From Diploscapter coronatus (lineage: Eukaryota > Nematoda > Chromadorea > Rhabditida > Rhabditidae), in NCBI GenBank assembly GCA_964036155.1, contig OZ038423.1, positions 14,461,249-14,525,248 of the forward strand: a DNA stretch of 64,000 nt. The letters run 5' to 3'. The notes below the pieces were generated by a model. The model did not search any database and was not told where the DNA came from. It saw only the letters and a list, made by a program, of their open reading frames with translations. A program made the translations under genes and the position numbers. Numbering within the stretch: position 1 is the first letter of the stretch; every line of letters starts with the position of its first letter. Positions 13,852 to 24,651 of this stretch are shown piece by piece.

Positions 13852-15874
13852 ATTATTTTATAATTTGGGTAAACATGTGGAGTTCAAATTTTCATAACGT
13901 GTGCTTAGGATTTCAATTTCAAGTATAAATTTTAGTTTGAATCGAAATTCACCCGAGCTAGAAATTGAAATTTCTAACATCCCTGGTTTTCTATCCTGTT
14001 GGAATAAAGTGTTGCGATATTCGCTGTCGCTAGATTTTATTTTCTTCGTTATGTTTCTTCAAGACACACTGCTCGCACTCGATGATCGTTTTTATGAGTT
14101 GTACCTTTTTATTCCCGATAAATCGTCATTTCTTTGGTACGGTTATGCGGTTTTTACCATATCTCTTATCGCAAAAATCGGCCTAGTTTGGTGATGAAAG
14201 TGAGAAGGAGCACTTCAAATCTGAAAGCTAAGGAACAGAAACCAAATGAAACACTGATGATTACTCAGGTTGTAGTTAGTCCTGTGAGTGTGAGATTGGC
14301 ATGGTTTATAAATTTCCTGTATATTTATCATATCCACCTCGTTGCTATAGGCAATTTGTAAAAGCGGTGCCCGTCTTTAACGAATTAGCATTGAAAGAAG
14401 TCCATTTTCACGAGCAATTTTGCTCAGAGTGTCTACTTTTATGTAATTATTTTTACTTGACGAAAAAGACAATAGGTTTCCTTTCAAAGAATACAATATT
14501 TGATCTATTGACACAGGAAAGTAGATTTGCTGAAAATTCAAACTCGAAGAAATTTAAAAATCCTATCTTCGTAGAAATTTTTCCTCATCATACAGCTCCA
14601 TTTGTGGCTAAAATATCGAAGAAAGTGAAAGCGCTGATCAAATTAGGCTGGCATCCTCCATTTTCGCCTATATCAAAATTTTTCGTCTTTTCCATTAAGT
14701 GGTCTGATAAGGGGGGATAAGAGGGAAACCAGATTGCTAGAAAAGGCAGTCATAAAGCAAATCATTTTAGAAATCCATAAGAAATAGCGTTGAGATGGGA
14801 AAATAGAATGTTTCAAGATTTATAAATTTAGCTAAACGAAATAGCTTTCGCTTCCCTAGTTTTCGAAGATGGATTTGATCAGAGAAAGAGAAATATCCAG
14901 ATCTATCAAAAAGCTGAAAGATGAAAGTAATAAAAATAGAAAGGCTATTATTCTGACTTTGGGCAATTTGTTGCAACAATTTGATACATTGTTATTTTTA
15001 AATTATTGTGAAGCACTATTTCGAATTTTCAGAGACATGTAAGATATTTTACACAATTCGACAATGTTGCAATTTCGCAATTTGAATAGATAGTTGGAGA
15101 AATGATAAGGCTTTAGCCAATCCTCTTCTAGCATTGCATGCATTATGTAGGGTTGCGACGTTACTTCATTTCTGAACAATCGATATTTTTATGATAGTTG
15201 GCATATTTTCCAACAAAATAGCTATTTTCAATGACAATCGAAACATTATTTAATACTTGATTTGAATCACTATCGAATAATCTCTGAAAGAGTTCGTCTA
15301 TCATACTCCAATAGTCTAGTGTAGATGTAAATTGAATATCAATTAGCTGATAAATCGGCTTTGAGAGGCGTGTAGACTTGCCCTCTTGTTGCCTTTGTGG
15401 GAGCGATTTTCATTTACTGAGAAACGAAGGGTGTAGATTCATGACGACGTAACGCTTCTTGAAAACGTGAATATTGATTATTTTCTAAATCTCTTCCTCA
15501 TAATCAAATTATCGATAAATTCGAAACTTTTCCATCTAGCCGTTTGGGAAAATACATACGAAAATGGAAACATTTTCCCTTTCGCCGAGAGAAAATGAAG
15601 GAGGCGGGTTTATCAAGACGTAGTGCTTCTTTGAATATCTAAATATCGATTAATTTACTAATTTTCTTTTTCAACATTTCCTTTAATTTACCTACTTTAT
15701 AGAAAGATTATCTTTTATTTATCATGTGAAAATAACTGAATCATTGAAATATATCGCATTAGAAAGCTGGAAAACTTGTTGCTTTAGATTTTCGATTTTA
15801 TTTTAGATATTTTCGAATTTATTGAATCTGAATATCAATACCCATCTATGACGTAGATTATTCATATTGATTTG
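13852..15874. other. Intergenic region without a supported gene
   Basis: AT-rich. Overlapping open frames at 13901-14720 encode hydrophobic, low-complexity peptides that match no family I recognise and lack a consistent exon chain, so they are left uncalled. A weak, diverged direct repeat lies at about 15406-15680. Confidence 0.5.
15406..15680. repeat. Diverged tandem duplication of about 140 bp
   Basis: Two adjacent segments share an ordered series of words: GAC-GTA-(A/G)-(C/T)GCTTCTT followed by an AATAT(T/C)GATTA block and then a T-rich stretch, at about 15451-15500 and 15617-15665, each preceded by a GAGAAA-CGAAGG or GAGAAAATGAAGG word. No coding potential is evident. Confidence 0.35.
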
Positions 15875-18628
15875 ATGGGAAGGACACGGTTATCGTTTAT
15901 TTTACTGATTTCCGGTTTATTATTCATTTTTCAATATTTTCATCACATTGAAAAATTACTCTCTAAGCAGAAGAGTAGCTTTTGTGGAAATAGTAAGTTT
16001 TCTACTTCGAAATTTCTGTAAATAATATAAATTTCAGTTTCGTCTTCATTTGATGATACCTTTCCAGAAAATTCTATAATTCACTCAAAAGGACCAGATC
16101 CCCAGATAAAATCTTCGGAAGAAAGCAGAGAATACTATGATTGTAAGTTATTTTCAAATCACTGGGAGAAAAATGAAACTTTTAGATGCAGCGAAGTCTA
16201 ATGGAAATAGCCGATTGAGAAGTGCTAAAACACTATCAGAGCCTTCAAAGGCCAATCTATCGCATGAAGGCTTCAGGATACCTGCACTTCCTTACCATGA
16301 TTTGCATATGATGTGGCTGAGGAATAATCTAACAAGAATGGTGGGTAAATTTTGAAGGGAAAATTTACATGCACCTAGCCAATTTTTATCAGTTCTTTTT
16401 GATTGTATATTCTTATTCTAAAGATCTAATGAAGAACTACTATTTCATTTTTTCATTTCCCAATAAATATTTCAGAAATATGGTAAGATGGGCATCAAAC
16501 TTCTTTCGGCTTTTGAATACGTCGACCACATTGCAATTCAAATTACGGCGCTGAATAAATTCGGGTTTGTGATACAATTCATGCTGGATAATTTTATCTT
16601 AGACAATCTTGAGCTATGAAATTCTCACCACAAAATTTTTGCCGAAAACTTTATTACCCTAATTTCTTTATCACGATGCTTTTACCACCAATTAGTGATC
16701 TAAAAAAACTTATCACAACTATTTTATAATATATCTTCTACCAGAAATTCTTATACCACAAAAATATACTAGCTATTCTTTCTGATCATGAGCTTTCTAC
16801 CACAGAATCCTAAACTATAAAAAATTTACTAATGTTCTACCATAAAATCTTGATTTTCAATAAATTCTATCACAATTTTTTCCTTACACAAATCTTATTA
16901 CAAAATTATCTATGCAAATTTTAGCATGTATTTTCTTCACTATAGATTTTTATATTGTGATTTTTAAATTAACATAACCAAAAAATCTCTAATTTGTTTC
17001 AAATTTAGGCTGAGAATGTATTGTCACTATTACGACTCGAATCAGAGCCAAGTTGGAGAGCCATATGAGTCGGTTGTCTTTCCGGAGAGCATAACTTATT
17101 GTGAACGAAGACCGGGTGTAAAATTCGTTTCTTTGACGGAAAAACTTGATGATGAGCCACAATATCCTGTTCCCCTTATTGATAGAACAAAGCCAGGTGG
17201 TTTATTAAAAATTTCTCGCAATTATTGACTTGAATTTCAGAACCAGAACATTTCTTTTCAATATGTGTAGCGTCATTTTATGGAGAAGAAGCAAAATGGT
17301 TAATGATTGCTGAGTTTATCGAATTTTATAAAATTCAAGTATTCAAATGGGGGAGTTCGTATTTTTAACATAGACTAGTTCTCTAGGGTGCAACTCACTT
17401 CTACTTTTACATTCACCATCTTTCACTGTACGACCGAAAGATTTTGGAGGACTATCAAAGAACTGGAGATGTTGACATCACGATCATCGATGACCGTTAC
17501 AAGAGAGGGGACAAGAAATGGCATCACACAGGAATTTTTGTAGGTTTTCGATGAGTATCGAAATAACTTGTTCCAAAGGAGATTTTAATCGGACTTTATC
17601 AGGAACTATTGAGTTAAAGCTTTTCTTTATGATCGACCAAATTAGCAACTTAGCGAAGGATAGCAATCGAAATGGGTTAAAGACATTAAGAAGCTCATAA
17701 TCCACTATTTAATCCAACCAAGCTATGATATTCCAAATTGATCTACAAAAAGTTCAGAACTGTGTTCTACGAAGTCGTCATCACTCAAAATGGGCTGCCA
17801 TCATAGACATCGATGAACGACTTACAATGACGGAATACAATGGAACCATTGCTGATTATTTACGGTATTCAAAACTGCTTGAAAAAAGGAAATATGAATT
17901 GCAGTGGAATTGATGATGATTCTATCGGTAGCATACAGTTTAGACAGCGATGGATAATGAAGACAGAATTACAGCCAGAAAAATACATTAGTGAAAAGCA
18001 GGTTGGTTTATTGATATTTACCTGAACTTATCAGATTTCAGACCAAAGTTTCGAATTGTTTTCTCCCATTTTTCTGATCCAGCTTTTTCAATATCTAATA
18101 ATAATTTCAGACTTTATCGAGTTCTATCACCACTCTGTATTCATTAGGTAAAATCATAGTTTCAGATAATCAAATGGATGCCGACGCAGCGATACACGAA
18201 TACAAGTCATGTAGGTTCGGTCGGTCATACTGCGAAGTGCATCATCCAGCCGACTGCCGTAATTGCCATGGGCGTTCACAATCCGTACAAATTCTATCCT
18301 GGTTACAAACAATATCGGCTTACACCCAAGGAAGGAGTTGTTAGGTGTTAAATATGTACAAATTTCTAAATATTAGTAGCCGAACACAAAATTTCTGCAC
18401 TATTATTGATAGCATTCGTAAAAGCATCAAATTGTTTGAGCTAAAAATATTCAAATATTTAGGCACTATCGTGATCTTTATATAGATGGATGGAACAAAC
18501 ATCATGTCAAAACAGTCGCCAAATTCGGAAAATTCGAGAATACGACCATGGCCCCTCACATTTCCGAGAGACTCGTCGATGCAGTCGTGAAACGCGTCAA
18601 ATTTGTCTATGGCGAATCTCAAGAATAA
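15875..18628 (+). CDS. GT92 family (DUF23) glycosyltransferase, type II membrane protein
   Basis: Nematode glycosyltransferase of family GT92, whose C. elegans member GALT-1 adds galactose to N-glycan core fucose; a Golgi role on glycans is the family expectation. Eleven exons (15875-15992, 16038-16142, 16186-16340, 16476-16564, 17009-17196, 17241-17338, 17387-17539, 17758-17864, 17905-18001, 18166-18344, 18463-18628) give 484 residues. Residues 5-25 form a single uncleaved membrane anchor after a short basic N-terminus. Domain signatures follow: YCHYYDSN, ESVVFPESITYCERRPG, GEEAKWLMIAEFIEFYKIQ, GATHFYFYIHHLSLYDRKIL, the metal-site-like DIDER near residue 319, then GHTAKCIIQPTAVIAMGVH and EGVVRHYRDLY near the end. 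The joint 17539/17758 could instead use 17543/17723. The substrate cannot be inferred. Confidence 0.93.
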
Positions 18629-18771
18629 TTTATCGTGAATAAGGACTTGCTGTAAACAAAGAAAACATGAAATAAAAATTATAGATAATAAAATATCCAT
18701 TGTATAGTTAAAAATGCGTGAAATGATTTGGTCTGAAGGTATTTGACGTTGATATGTCGATTTACACTAAA

Positions 18772-19456
18772 TTAAATGTGAATTTTATTAAAAATCGCAA
18801 TCAACTTACTTCCGCTAGCGATACACCGATGATCCATTTGGCATCGAGTTGCACCAACAGTGCCACACCAGGCCGATTTGGTGCTTTCATCTGCTGCTCG
18901 TTCCCAGTCACGCTTCATCAATGCATCCCTCATCTTATGATATCCTTGCAATGAACCACACCCACCAAATGCTATATCGACGACAGCAGCTTTGACAGTC
19001 GGTGGTAAGCCGGACACAAACCTATCAACACATCCTACTTTGTCTGGATACGATATCGTATTGAAGAGATCCAATGCATTTGCTTGCGTCAAGCAGTGTT
19101 TGGTGGTGTGCTCATAGCAGTCCTGTTTGACAGCCGTTACATTCAAGCCATATTTCCTCATAGTTGCATCTGCTCCAGGTTGATCGAGGTTATAGCCAAT
19201 ACCAATTGTTGGGTGACCTTTCGTATCGATATAGCAGCACCGGCAAAAGGCTTCGTTGAACATTGTTTGCTGCGGTCCACATGTGCCTAAATGAGTTTAA
19301 TGTAAGTCGTTATGCAATCACGAGTCGTCACTTTACGCAGGGCCTTCATATTGTCATATAAGATTTACCTGTAGGGCTCACTGGGACTTGTCCATTGCAG
19401 CTCTCAACACCAGGAATGTAGATAGCAAGCAAGGAAATCAAGAGTCTATTGAGCAT
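18772..19456 (-). CDS. Secreted T4-type (GH24) lysozyme
   Basis: Peptidoglycan-cleaving lysozyme of glycoside hydrolase family 24, the phage T4 type, here with a eukaryotic secretion signal. Two exons (19456-19369 and 19286-18772) give 200 residues. Residues 1-19 form a signal peptide. The catalytic Glu/Asp/Thr triad of T4 lysozyme is conserved with exact spacing: E41, D50 and T56 in NEAFCRCCYIDTKGHPTIGIGY. Later parts also align: LTQANALDLFN with the T4 helix before its linker, and RDWERAADESTKSAWC with the segment holding RWDEAA. Twelve cysteines, absent from phage enzymes, suggest disulfide stabilisation. Likely an intestinal or defence enzyme for bacterial food. The last 12 codons overlap an AATAAA and a donor-like GGAAGTAAG, so the extreme C-terminus may be spliced differently. 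Confidence 0.88.
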
Positions 19457-19650
19457 TTGAGATGTGAATTGATAAATTGATGATGAAATGACTTTGCAAT
19501 TTGGTGGCTGATGGAAATTTGAATAAAGAAAGGTAATCTACAGGTTTATATATTTTCTGTCGACTTCCCCGGTGCCAGTTCACTCCATGATAATGGTACG
19601 GGGAAAACATAGTTGACCTAATGAAATGACGGTTTGTCAGGTCAACAGTG
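19457..19650 (-). promoter_or_regulatory. Lysozyme upstream region with TATA, GATA and AGGTCA-type elements
   Basis: Reading the minus strand, TATATAAA lies at 19552-19545, about 90 bases before the start codon. Two TGATAA words (19470-19475, 19588-19593) fit WGATAR sites bound by intestinal GATA factors in nematodes. GTTGACCT (19612-19619) and AGGTCAAC (19639-19646) form an everted pair of AGGTCA, the nuclear-receptor half-site. CCCCGGTGCCA and TGGTACGGGG (19567-19602) form a second imperfect palindrome. Function is inferred from motif identity only. Confidence 0.4.
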
Positions 19651-19874
19651 TATAGTAAACACGGAATGTCCTACAAATTTACACACAAATTTAGTAAAGT
19701 AATGAACTGATAGAAGAAAGGGGTCAAACATCCAATTCGAATGACGCAATTGTACAAATCGACCTTATCATTTTACACACGGCCAACTTTAATGAGCATT
19801 TGGAAAGTAATGACTATTCTTACGATTTCATTAAAACAGTTTATTCAACTTTTCAAAAATCTGTTGCAGAGTCC

Positions 19875-22800
19875 TCAAACTTTTTCCTTCGACCGACTTC
19901 TCTTTCCATACTTCTTCATGAAATATTTAGCGAGTTCTACTGGATATGGCACGACGATAGTATTGTTTCTGAATTCATTGTTAAGAATTCTTTTCATAAG
20001 AAATCTTACCTTTCTGTGGCTACATTTCCCAAGGTTTGAAGATATCGCAATTGGATAGTCATCATGTTGCTGCATAGAATATCGGCGGCGTTTTGAAGGC
20101 TTCTGAAATGAAAATTTGTCTTGGTTTCGAAAAGTTCAAGGTTCAATTTCTCCCTCTAAAAACTAAATTTCGGGATACATTTTAAAACTCAAGAAAAAGA
20201 CGATACTTCGTATTTTCGATAAATTTTCAAGACAGCCATGAGATTAACAAATCATAAAAATGATTACTTGCTAGCATTTCGCTCTCCTTCCGCGGCTATG
20301 ACTGCAGCCCTAGCATTCCTCGCAGCTTCGGCTTCAGCAGCCATGCTCCTCGTTAATTGCTGTGGCAGTCTGATGTCCTTGATCTCGACTCGCTCCACCT
20401 TGACTCCCCATGGGTCCGTTCCTTCATCTAACACTTTCTCAGTGATCTGAATCCTCAAACTGAAGTTGTTCCCATTACGTGATCTAGGGATTGGCATAAT
20501 TGTCACACTTTTAGGATGAGACTATGCATTCATCTTCAGGTACATAAGAAATGGTTTGAAAGACCATTTTTAGGTTGACAATCTTGATTTAAATGTTGCT
20601 TACGCTAGCAATTGCATCTCGTTCGCTGAGCATCTCACTCAAAGTCTTCGTGCCCAACACATTTCTCAAAGTCGTTTGGGCCAACAAACGCGTACTGAAT
20701 TGAGCGTCATTCACGTTGGTCACAGAAATCACCTGAGATTTCTTATTTCTTCTCGATTTTCAATTTTGGTTACCGGATTAGAGACTCGAAAATAAATGAC
20801 GGCCTCTACAGATACAGTTACAGAATCCCGACTGAGAATTTCTTGCGGTGGAACGTCGAAGGAAAGAACTCGAAGGTCGACCTAAAGTAGAAAATGACTG
20901 GAGAAAAACCAAATGGGTTCTACGATTTTGCAAGTGTCGATGCAGGGCAGAACGAGAAATAGCCCAGGCCCCTTTGTACCACCTTTTATTAGTCGACCCA
21001 ACCGAAATATCACAGCTCGTTGATACTCCCTAAAGTAATTAGTATTTCGAGAAAGTAGAAAACTGTGACTCATTGTTGTTTTGGTGAACATGAAATGAGC
21101 AAAAACAATAGTTCCGAAAAATTTACTCTACTAATTTTTCAGAAGACTAACTTGATTATCTTAATGCAAAAAAATAGACAGAATGGAAATGTCACAGTGA
21201 CGATGACCAGTGATAAAGCGAGCATCAGGTGAGAGATGCAGGGTGGAGGTTCCTGAATCGATTTTCGACAAAATTCACAAACTAAATGACAATCATACCC
21301 TTTCTTCGTGCAGCAAATGTCTTGTCCGAATCAGCCAGCTCTGAGATCGGGCTCGAATCGGGATCTTTTCGATGACGTCCTAAGCTAATATAATTTTCTG
21401 GGATAATCGGAAAATGGCGATATGAATTCTTCGCTCATATTCCGAAGAGCTAAAGCCAGAGCATCCTTTCTAAGCAATACTCGTTCGAGATGTGGCGAAA
21501 AATCCAAATCAATCAGAACTATTTGACTTCAAGCAATTCGTATGATATGGAATTGCGATTCCAAAAACCTTGCTGTGCAAAATCCATGGGTCAAGTTTCT
21601 TGGGTAACTTAGGCGCCGTTGGTGATGGTATTACTGATTCGAGAATTTTAGGTGTGGGTAGCATTACGGATGAGTCAAATATAGAAGGGAGTGTAAAAGT
21701 GGGAGGATAATTGAAATTGTCCCAGAGGGAAGAAGAGTCCAAAAGGAACACTATTTGAGTAACTCACGAGGCAATTGCCTAGCAAATTCGAAACATATGC
21801 GAAACGCCTAAAAGCCTAGCGCGAAAGTGCAAATTAGAAACACATTTTAAGAAGAAATTAGATTCAAAATTTCATGAGAAAATATAAAGAAGATGAAGGA
21901 AGAAGAAGTGAAGTAGCGATCAAAAATGCATGCTCTAATGCGGTTCATCAAAGATATCCATTTTGGAAGATGGACGTGACATCTGTTCTAGAATGTAGTC
22001 GACATAAAATTAAACAAATGTTCTGTATATCTTCCGGGCAGTTTTGAAAACTTCCAATCTATGCAGCCCTGCTACCATAAGCTAAACTCAGTAATTATTC
22101 TACGAGAATATTTTGCTCACACGTCGATATCTTTCTAGTATTGGTAGTTGATGAAAACCAACTTGCATATCCAGTGTTATCGATATTGGTGTTAATATTT
22201 TAATTCTGGTCTTTAGTATAATTTTGAGATTTTGGTGAGCCTTTTCGATTACGTTCTGCAGCTTTTCTCAACTATCTATCCCTTGTTCAATTACATAATA
22301 ATTGATTGTAATTTTTGCAGTGCTCAATCGAATTTGATTGGATTTATGTATGTTCGCGACGTGATGAGCGGCCATTTATAAGAAGTTGAGAGAGAGAGGG
22401 AGAGAGAGAGAGTGGTAAATTAAGAGAGAAATGGACAAGGCAAGGCCAGAAGCACCACAATGTCAGTTGCTAGAGAGAGAAAGATGAACGAAAGAAAAGG
22501 AGACATGGATATTGCAGTCGAATGGAAAATGTATTGACACTCAGAATCATTGCGAATTATGCCAATTTCGGATAAATGAATAGTTTTTTGTAAAATTTGA
22601 TGTGAAATAAAGGTCATGGACCTACAGCAACTCTTCATTGGTAATGTAGAAGTCCAGGAAGATTCATCATAAAAATGTGTTTCAAACCTGTTTATGCGGT
22701 GGCATTTCTAGCGCATCGAGATGTAATTCATGCATGTCTGGCACGAAGAGCAATTGTTTGTTTTGTGGAGGAGGGCTCGAAGGAGGGGGGGAGTCGTAAT

Positions 22801-23056
22801 GCCCGATGTCCATCAATTCTGGTGTGGTTTCCCAGTGACCCGAGATGGAGCCGACAGATTCCACCTCCCATCGGATGTTGTCTCGAGATGGGCCGGGAGA
22901 TAGCCGCTCTTCACCAGAGGTTTGCAGAGTGTGAATGCGACGCATCATCCGCTTACGGCGGTCAGCCGTCATCGATGTAGTTGAAAACTTCGGTGGAGGT
23001 GTTCCGGACATGCTGGATAGGGATCCTAGTGGGAGATTCGTTAAAACTTGGACCAT
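19875..23056 (-). CDS. Stomatin-family membrane protein (MEC-2/UNC-1/STO type)
   Basis: Prohibitin-homology membrane protein; nematode relatives organise cholesterol-rich membrane and modulate DEG/ENaC channels. Exons (- strand): 23056-22688, 21379-21299, 21252-21152, 21029-20924, 20881-20774, 20732-20604, 20446-20268, 20102-20010, 19968-19875; phases close to 419 residues. The hydrophobic hairpin is in exon 21252-21152 (LALSLVIVTVTFPFCLFFCI). Then come KEYQRAVIFRLGRL, the near-invariant DLRVLSFDVPPQEILSRDSV, LLAQTTLRNVLGTKTLSEML, DPWGVKVERVEIKDIRLPQQ and AAEAEAARNARAAVIAAEGE. It ends in a basic KKYGKRSRSKEKV tail. The 150-residue N-terminal part is Ser/Pro-rich and unlike the core. The start at 23056 is provisional because upstream exons may belong to the gene. 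The core most resembles MEC-2 among relatives I know; orthology is not settled. Confidence 0.9.
22388..22412 (+). repeat. GA-rich microsatellite
   Basis: A short run of GA dinucleotides with one interruption, lying in a stomatin intron. Confidence 0.85.
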
Positions 23057-24170
23057 GAACGATGTACAACAGAAGAATGAGGTGGTATGAGATTGATCGA
23101 AAAAATGTTATGGAAACCTATGATAGGAGTAAGGATAGTTTCGAGAATTTATACCGTCTCACAGATTAATTTCGGCATGTCAAACTTTGTGCAATTATAT
23201 GATGTCCCTAGAAATTTTCAAAGTGCGTCAAAGGATCTGCTAATTTGACGAGGTTCTACTATACGTACTTTAAACTACACATGTTTTCTTAGTTTCAAGC
23301 AATCTAATGATACTAAACGCAATATTTTAATAGAACGAAAGAAGAATTTAAAAGAAGTTGTATAATAAAATAACAAAATATTGGCAATGATGTATCCGGA
23401 AGAATATCGATTTTCGAATGACTAAGAACACTGTTGCTTATTGAGATGGCTTCAAATAGCTACAAATAAACAAAAAGCTAGGATTAACGAAAATTCACAT
23501 CGACCCGCCAAAATTACGCATATTTGTTGAAAGAATAATAATCCAGGAAAAAGTGACAATATTTATCGGAATGTATGTAATCCTGGTTCGAATTGTGGAT
23601 GTATCTTTCGTCTGCTCATTTGTTTTGATTTTTCTCTTCTCTCTCGATGCTTTGAATGTGTTGTGTCACTCTCTCGCCGCTTATTGTACAACTCATCTTT
23701 CATCGGACCTCTGCATTCAGCAAAGCAGCTCCAATCTTCTCATTCAACAGACGAAGAACAAAGATTCCGGAAGCCACGCCCATTTTCGTGTTCACAAATT
23801 GCAAAAATGAATTAGTTCACCGCTCAGAACGTGAGCATTCAGACGTGAAATGAATATTATCATAGTGGATATTTGAGTCAAAGTATGAATGATTTTGTTT
23901 GAACATAAGTTCCGGGGGAAGTTAGATTGGTAACCATAAAGTGAAAAAACACCTGTAATTTTTTATAATACTTCGAGCAACTAAACGAAGAATGAGTTAT
24001 AAGCAATTCAACATTAACAATGGATAGAATTAGTATTTTAGTATTGATGCAATAGTAGTTCCATTGCAATTATGCCACCATAGCAGAAGAGTTTCCCCAA
24101 CGATGCAAGTTAGATCGATAATTTTGTCAACAAGTATTAATTTAGTTAGAGCAGTTAGAAAAGCTCTTAC

Positions 24171-24651
24171 CCTGATTTTGCTAGGTCGATGTCTTTCAAG
24201 AGGTCGCAATGGAGCGATAACGTCATCTTCGTCAGATGTCTCAAAATGTTCTCCATAATTTTCATTTCGAGCAATGTTCTAACGGGTAAGTCCGAGCAGC
24301 TAGTGTTAGTACATCCCCACGAACGAACAGAAGTTAAATTTCAGCAAATATCATCTATCCATGCAGGATTATCTTTAGTTAGCTAGGAGATAGTCTTCAA
24401 ATGTAGATTTTGATGAAGTTCAGTTTGGTTGAGACTAAAGATAACAATAATTGAGAAAAGTCTTGCTAAATGATAAAAGTACGATTGGAATACACGAGAA
24501 TACATAGAAAATAAATGCATATTAAATCACAGTCGTTTACCGGATTCTACGCCTATTTTTCATGACAATAGAAAATAACAAGTTAAAAATTATATTCAAA
24601 AATATCCACCTTCAGGTTTTCCTGATTTTCGGTTGCCTTTCGATGCGCCAT
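24171..24651 (-). CDS. Probable 5' coding exons, candidate alternative N-terminus of the stomatin gene
   Basis: Two exons on the minus strand fit together: 24651-24610 begins with ATG and encodes 14 residues (MAHRKATENQENLK), and 24278-24171 continues in phase 0 for 36 residues rich in acidic and basic side chains (SDEDDVIAPLRPLERHRPSK). Both have good acceptors and donors, and MEC-2/UNC-1-like proteins often have variable N-termini. I could not find an in-phase joint to the exon at 23056, so a missing intermediate exon, an alternative transcript, or a separate small gene all remain possible. Confidence 0.45.

Noticed and set aside
13901..14720. Overlapping open frames after the first inverted repeat
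   Set aside because: Hydrophobic, AT-driven peptides without similarity or a consistent exon chain.
23578..23600. GGTTCGAATT, resembling a tRNA B box
   Set aside because: No matching A box or cloverleaf arms upstream at the right distance.
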